Source: Litorivicinus sp. (GTDB lineage Bacteria > Pseudomonadota > Gammaproteobacteria > Pseudomonadales > Litorivicinaceae). Taken from it: a stretch of 17,985 bases of DNA. Location of the stretch: contig JAGYIK010000016.1 of the NCBI GenBank assembly GCA_018402605.1, positions 1 to 17,985 of the forward strand. The letters are read 5' to 3'. Position 1 is the first letter of the stretch. The number at the start of each line of letters is the position of its first letter. The notes under the pieces were generated by a model. It was not told the DNA's origin. It saw nothing but the letters and a program-made list of their open reading frames with translations, and did no database searches. The position numbers were made by a program, and so were the translations under genes. Positions 16,387 through 17,985 of the stretch are shown piece after piece.

Positions 16387-17487
16387 TTGTCGACAGATAT
16401 TCAAAGTCGTGTTTTGCAGATCCTCGCTGAGCATGAGGATCCCTATCGTGAAGTGAATTTGGCTGAAACAGGGGTGCTCACGCGCTGCCTGTTAACAGGG
16501 TCTGAGCTCGAGATCGACTTGACCTTTCCCTATGCCATGGCCGGGATGACACGCACGCTTGTCAAACTATTAAAGCCGCGGTTCGAGCAATTGCGCGATG
16601 TGTCGGATGCCTTTATCCGGGTATTACACGATGTGCCGGTGGTTCCGGCACGTGAGGGCACCGAGTCGATCCCTAACGTGCGACAGATTATCTGTGTCGC
16701 ATCGGGCAAAGGGGGCGTGGGTAAGTCGACCACCGCGGTCAATCTCACGCTCGCCTTGCATGCAGAGGGCGCCCGCGTTGGATTACTCGATGCCGATATT
16801 TATGGACCCTCTCAGGCGCTCATGCTGGGTGTTCAGGGTCAAAAGCCAACCACGCAAGATGGGAAAAGTTTTGATCCGGTCATCGCGCATGGCATTCCAG
16901 TGATGTCGATGGCTTTTCTCTTAACCGAGCGATCACCGACGATCTGGCGTGGCCCCATGGTCAGTGGTGCGTTTACACAGATGCTGAGACAAACCAATTG
17001 GGGTGTGCTGGATTATTTGGTGATTGATTTGCCACCGGGCACGGGCGACATTCAGTTGACGCTGAGCCAACAGGTGCCCGTCAATGGGGCTGTGGTTGTG
17101 ACAACCCCACAAGACATCGCGCTGATGGATGCGAGGCGAGGGATTGAGATGTTCCGGCGTGTTCAGGTGCCGGTGCTTGGTGTGGTGGAGAATATGTCAT
17201 TGCATCGGTGTTCCCAGTGCGGTCATACCGAGCACCTATTTGGTGAAGGCGGCGGCGATCGAATTGCGGCAGAATACGACACGGAATTATTGGGTGCTTT
17301 GCCTTTGGATCTGAGTATTCGGGAACAAACGGATCGGGGGAAACCCTCTGTGATCAGCGATCCAGATGGTCCAGTGGCGGGCGCCTACCGAGATATTGCG
17401 CGTCGAGTCGGCGCGCGTTTAGCGATGTTTGCTGCGAACCAATCGAGCAGTGGGCTGATTACCAAAACCCAAGGGACTGACGACTGA
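16387..17487 (+). CDS. mrp: Mrp/ApbC/Nbp35-type P-loop iron-sulfur carrier ATPase
   Basis: Cytoplasmic ATPase that binds and passes on [4Fe-4S] clusters. The TTG at 16387 is preferred as start: GGAG lies 6 nt upstream and the product is 366 residues, close to E. coli Mrp (369). An upstream GTG (16300) and ATG (16315) are in frame but would add up to 29 unfamily-like residues. Features: a short N-terminal MIP18-like (DUF59) region, the deviant Walker A GKGGVGKS at 107-114, DADIYGPS, DLPPGTGD, and the cluster-binding CxxC at 275/278 (RCSQCGH). It diverges from metG and lies 3 nt before dcd, a linkage seen in other gammaproteobacteria. A cluster-delivery protein near Fe-S clients (Rnf, Nth) is suggestive but not proof of a shared role. 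Confidence 0.95.
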   Translation: MSTDIQSRVLQILAEHEDPYREVNLAETGVLTRCLLTGSELEIDLTFPYAMAGMTRTLVKLLKPRFEQLRDVSDAFIRVLHDVPVVPAREGTESIPNVRQIICVASGKGGVGKSTTAVNLTLALHAEGARVGLLDADIYGPSQALMLGVQGQKPTTQDGKSFDPVIAHGIPVMSMAFLLTERSPTIWRGPMVSGAFTQMLRQTNWGVLDYLVIDLPPGTGDIQLTLSQQVPVNGAVVVTTPQDIALMDARRGIEMFRRVQVPVLGVVENMSLHRCSQCGHTEHLFGEGGGDRIAAEYDTELLGALPLDLSIREQTDRGKPSVISDPDGPVAGAYRDIARRVGARLAMFAANQSSSGLITKTQGTDD

Positions 17488-17490
17488 TCC

Positions 17491-17985
17491 ATGACCATTA
17501 AATCCGATCGCTGGATTCAGCACATGGCTGAATCGCATGACATGATTACACCTTTTGAGCCCGGCCAAGTTCGCTCCCGCGACGGGCACAAGCTGATTTC
17601 CTATGGCACTTCGAGCTATGGGTATGATGTGCGTTGCGCAGATGAGTTCAAGGTGTTTACGAACATCCACTCCGCCGTGGTCGATCCGAAGAACTTCGAT
17701 GAGAAGAGCTTTGTCGATATTCAGTCGGATGTATGCATCATTCCACCCAACTCATTTGCTTTGGCGCGGACTGTTGAGTACTTCAAAATTCCAGAAGACG
17801 TGTTGACCATTTGCCTCGGTAAGTCGACCTACGCGCGCTGTGGAATCATTGTCAATGTCACACCACTCGAGCCTGAGTGGGAAGGGCATGTCACGCTCGA
17901 GTTTTCAAATACCACAACCCTTCCAGCGAAGATTTACGCCAATGAGGGTGTGGCGCAGATGTTGTTTTTCCAGTCCGATGAGCGG
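17491..17985 (+). CDS. dcd: dCTP deaminase (3' partial)
   Basis: Deaminates dCTP to dUTP, feeding dUMP and thymidylate synthesis. The ATG lies 3 nt after the mrp stop; 165 codons are present, and the family is about 188-193 residues, so roughly 25 are cut off by the window edge. Family signatures are clear: SYGTSSYGYDVRC (37-49), GKSTYARCGI (110-119), and the catalytic glutamate E137 in HVTLEFSNTT, which corresponds to E138 of the E. coli enzyme. The frame is uninterrupted to the last base. It is a monofunctional-type deaminase by these motifs; the missing C-terminus covers nucleotide-lid residues that cannot be checked here. Confidence 0.96.
   Translation, partial: MTIKSDRWIQHMAESHDMITPFEPGQVRSRDGHKLISYGTSSYGYDVRCADEFKVFTNIHSAVVDPKNFDEKSFVDIQSDVCIIPPNSFALARTVEYFKIPEDVLTICLGKSTYARCGIIVNVTPLEPEWEGHVTLEFSNTTTLPAKIYANEGVAQMLFFQSDER

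Noticed and set aside
16297..16434. 46-codon N-terminal extension of metG.
   Set aside because: It overlaps the 5' part of mrp. The GTG at 16296 has a ribosome site and gives the canonical length and motif positions.

Overview
The window looks like chromosomal housekeeping DNA from a gammaproteobacterium. The evidence is the rnfABCDGE-nth order, metG divergent from mrp with dcd after mrp, pyrC followed by rnt, RNase T itself (largely a gammaproteobacterial enzyme), and a CrbR/ErdR-like regulator beside acs. From memory, Pseudomonas genomes carry similar linkages (argG/pyrC/rnt and nth-rnf-metG-mrp-dcd). I cannot name the genus. I see no tRNA or rRNA gene, insertion sequence, prophage or CRISPR array.

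Layout. 1-1887 (+) is the 3' part of a YbbP/FtsX-type ABC permease, followed after 10 nt by a SCO1/SenC copper chaperone (1898-2470). Acetyl-CoA synthetase acs (2574-4520) ends at a clear intrinsic terminator (4540-4571). A LuxR-type response regulator (4659-5312) follows. On the minus strand, pyrC (5987-7012) and rnt (5298-5990) form a pair with overlapping ends. argG (7176-8393, +) diverges from pyrC and converges on nth. From 16296 down to 8390 runs one long minus-strand unit: metG, an osmC-like gene, rnfA, B, C, D, G, E and nth. Nearly every junction is a 3-8 nt overlap or a gap of a few bases. mrp (16387-17487, +) diverges from metG and is followed by the start of dcd, cut by the window edge.

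The remarkable part is 10113-13690. No normal-length reading frame covers it on either strand. Reading the minus strand across all three frames nevertheless recovers the 3' two-thirds of RnfA, all of RnfB, RnfC and RnfD, and the N-terminus of RnfG in the correct order. Iron-sulfur cluster motifs, the RnfC glycine-rich motif and the RnfD flavinylation site are all readable. The frames are broken every few tens of bases by 1-2 nt indels, several of them at homopolymer runs. The amino-acid sequence stays family-like between breaks, and gene boundaries (the ATGA rnfD/rnfG junction and the rnfB/rnfC overlap) survive. I therefore think an uncorrected sequencing or assembly segment is more likely than an old pseudo-operon, but raw reads are needed to decide.

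The genes cover acetate activation and its probable control, pyrimidine and arginine synthesis, RNA and DNA maintenance, methionyl-tRNA charging, Fe-S cluster delivery (Mrp) and a membrane Fe-S/flavin electron-transfer complex (Rnf). I found no convincing evidence of a previously undescribed system.
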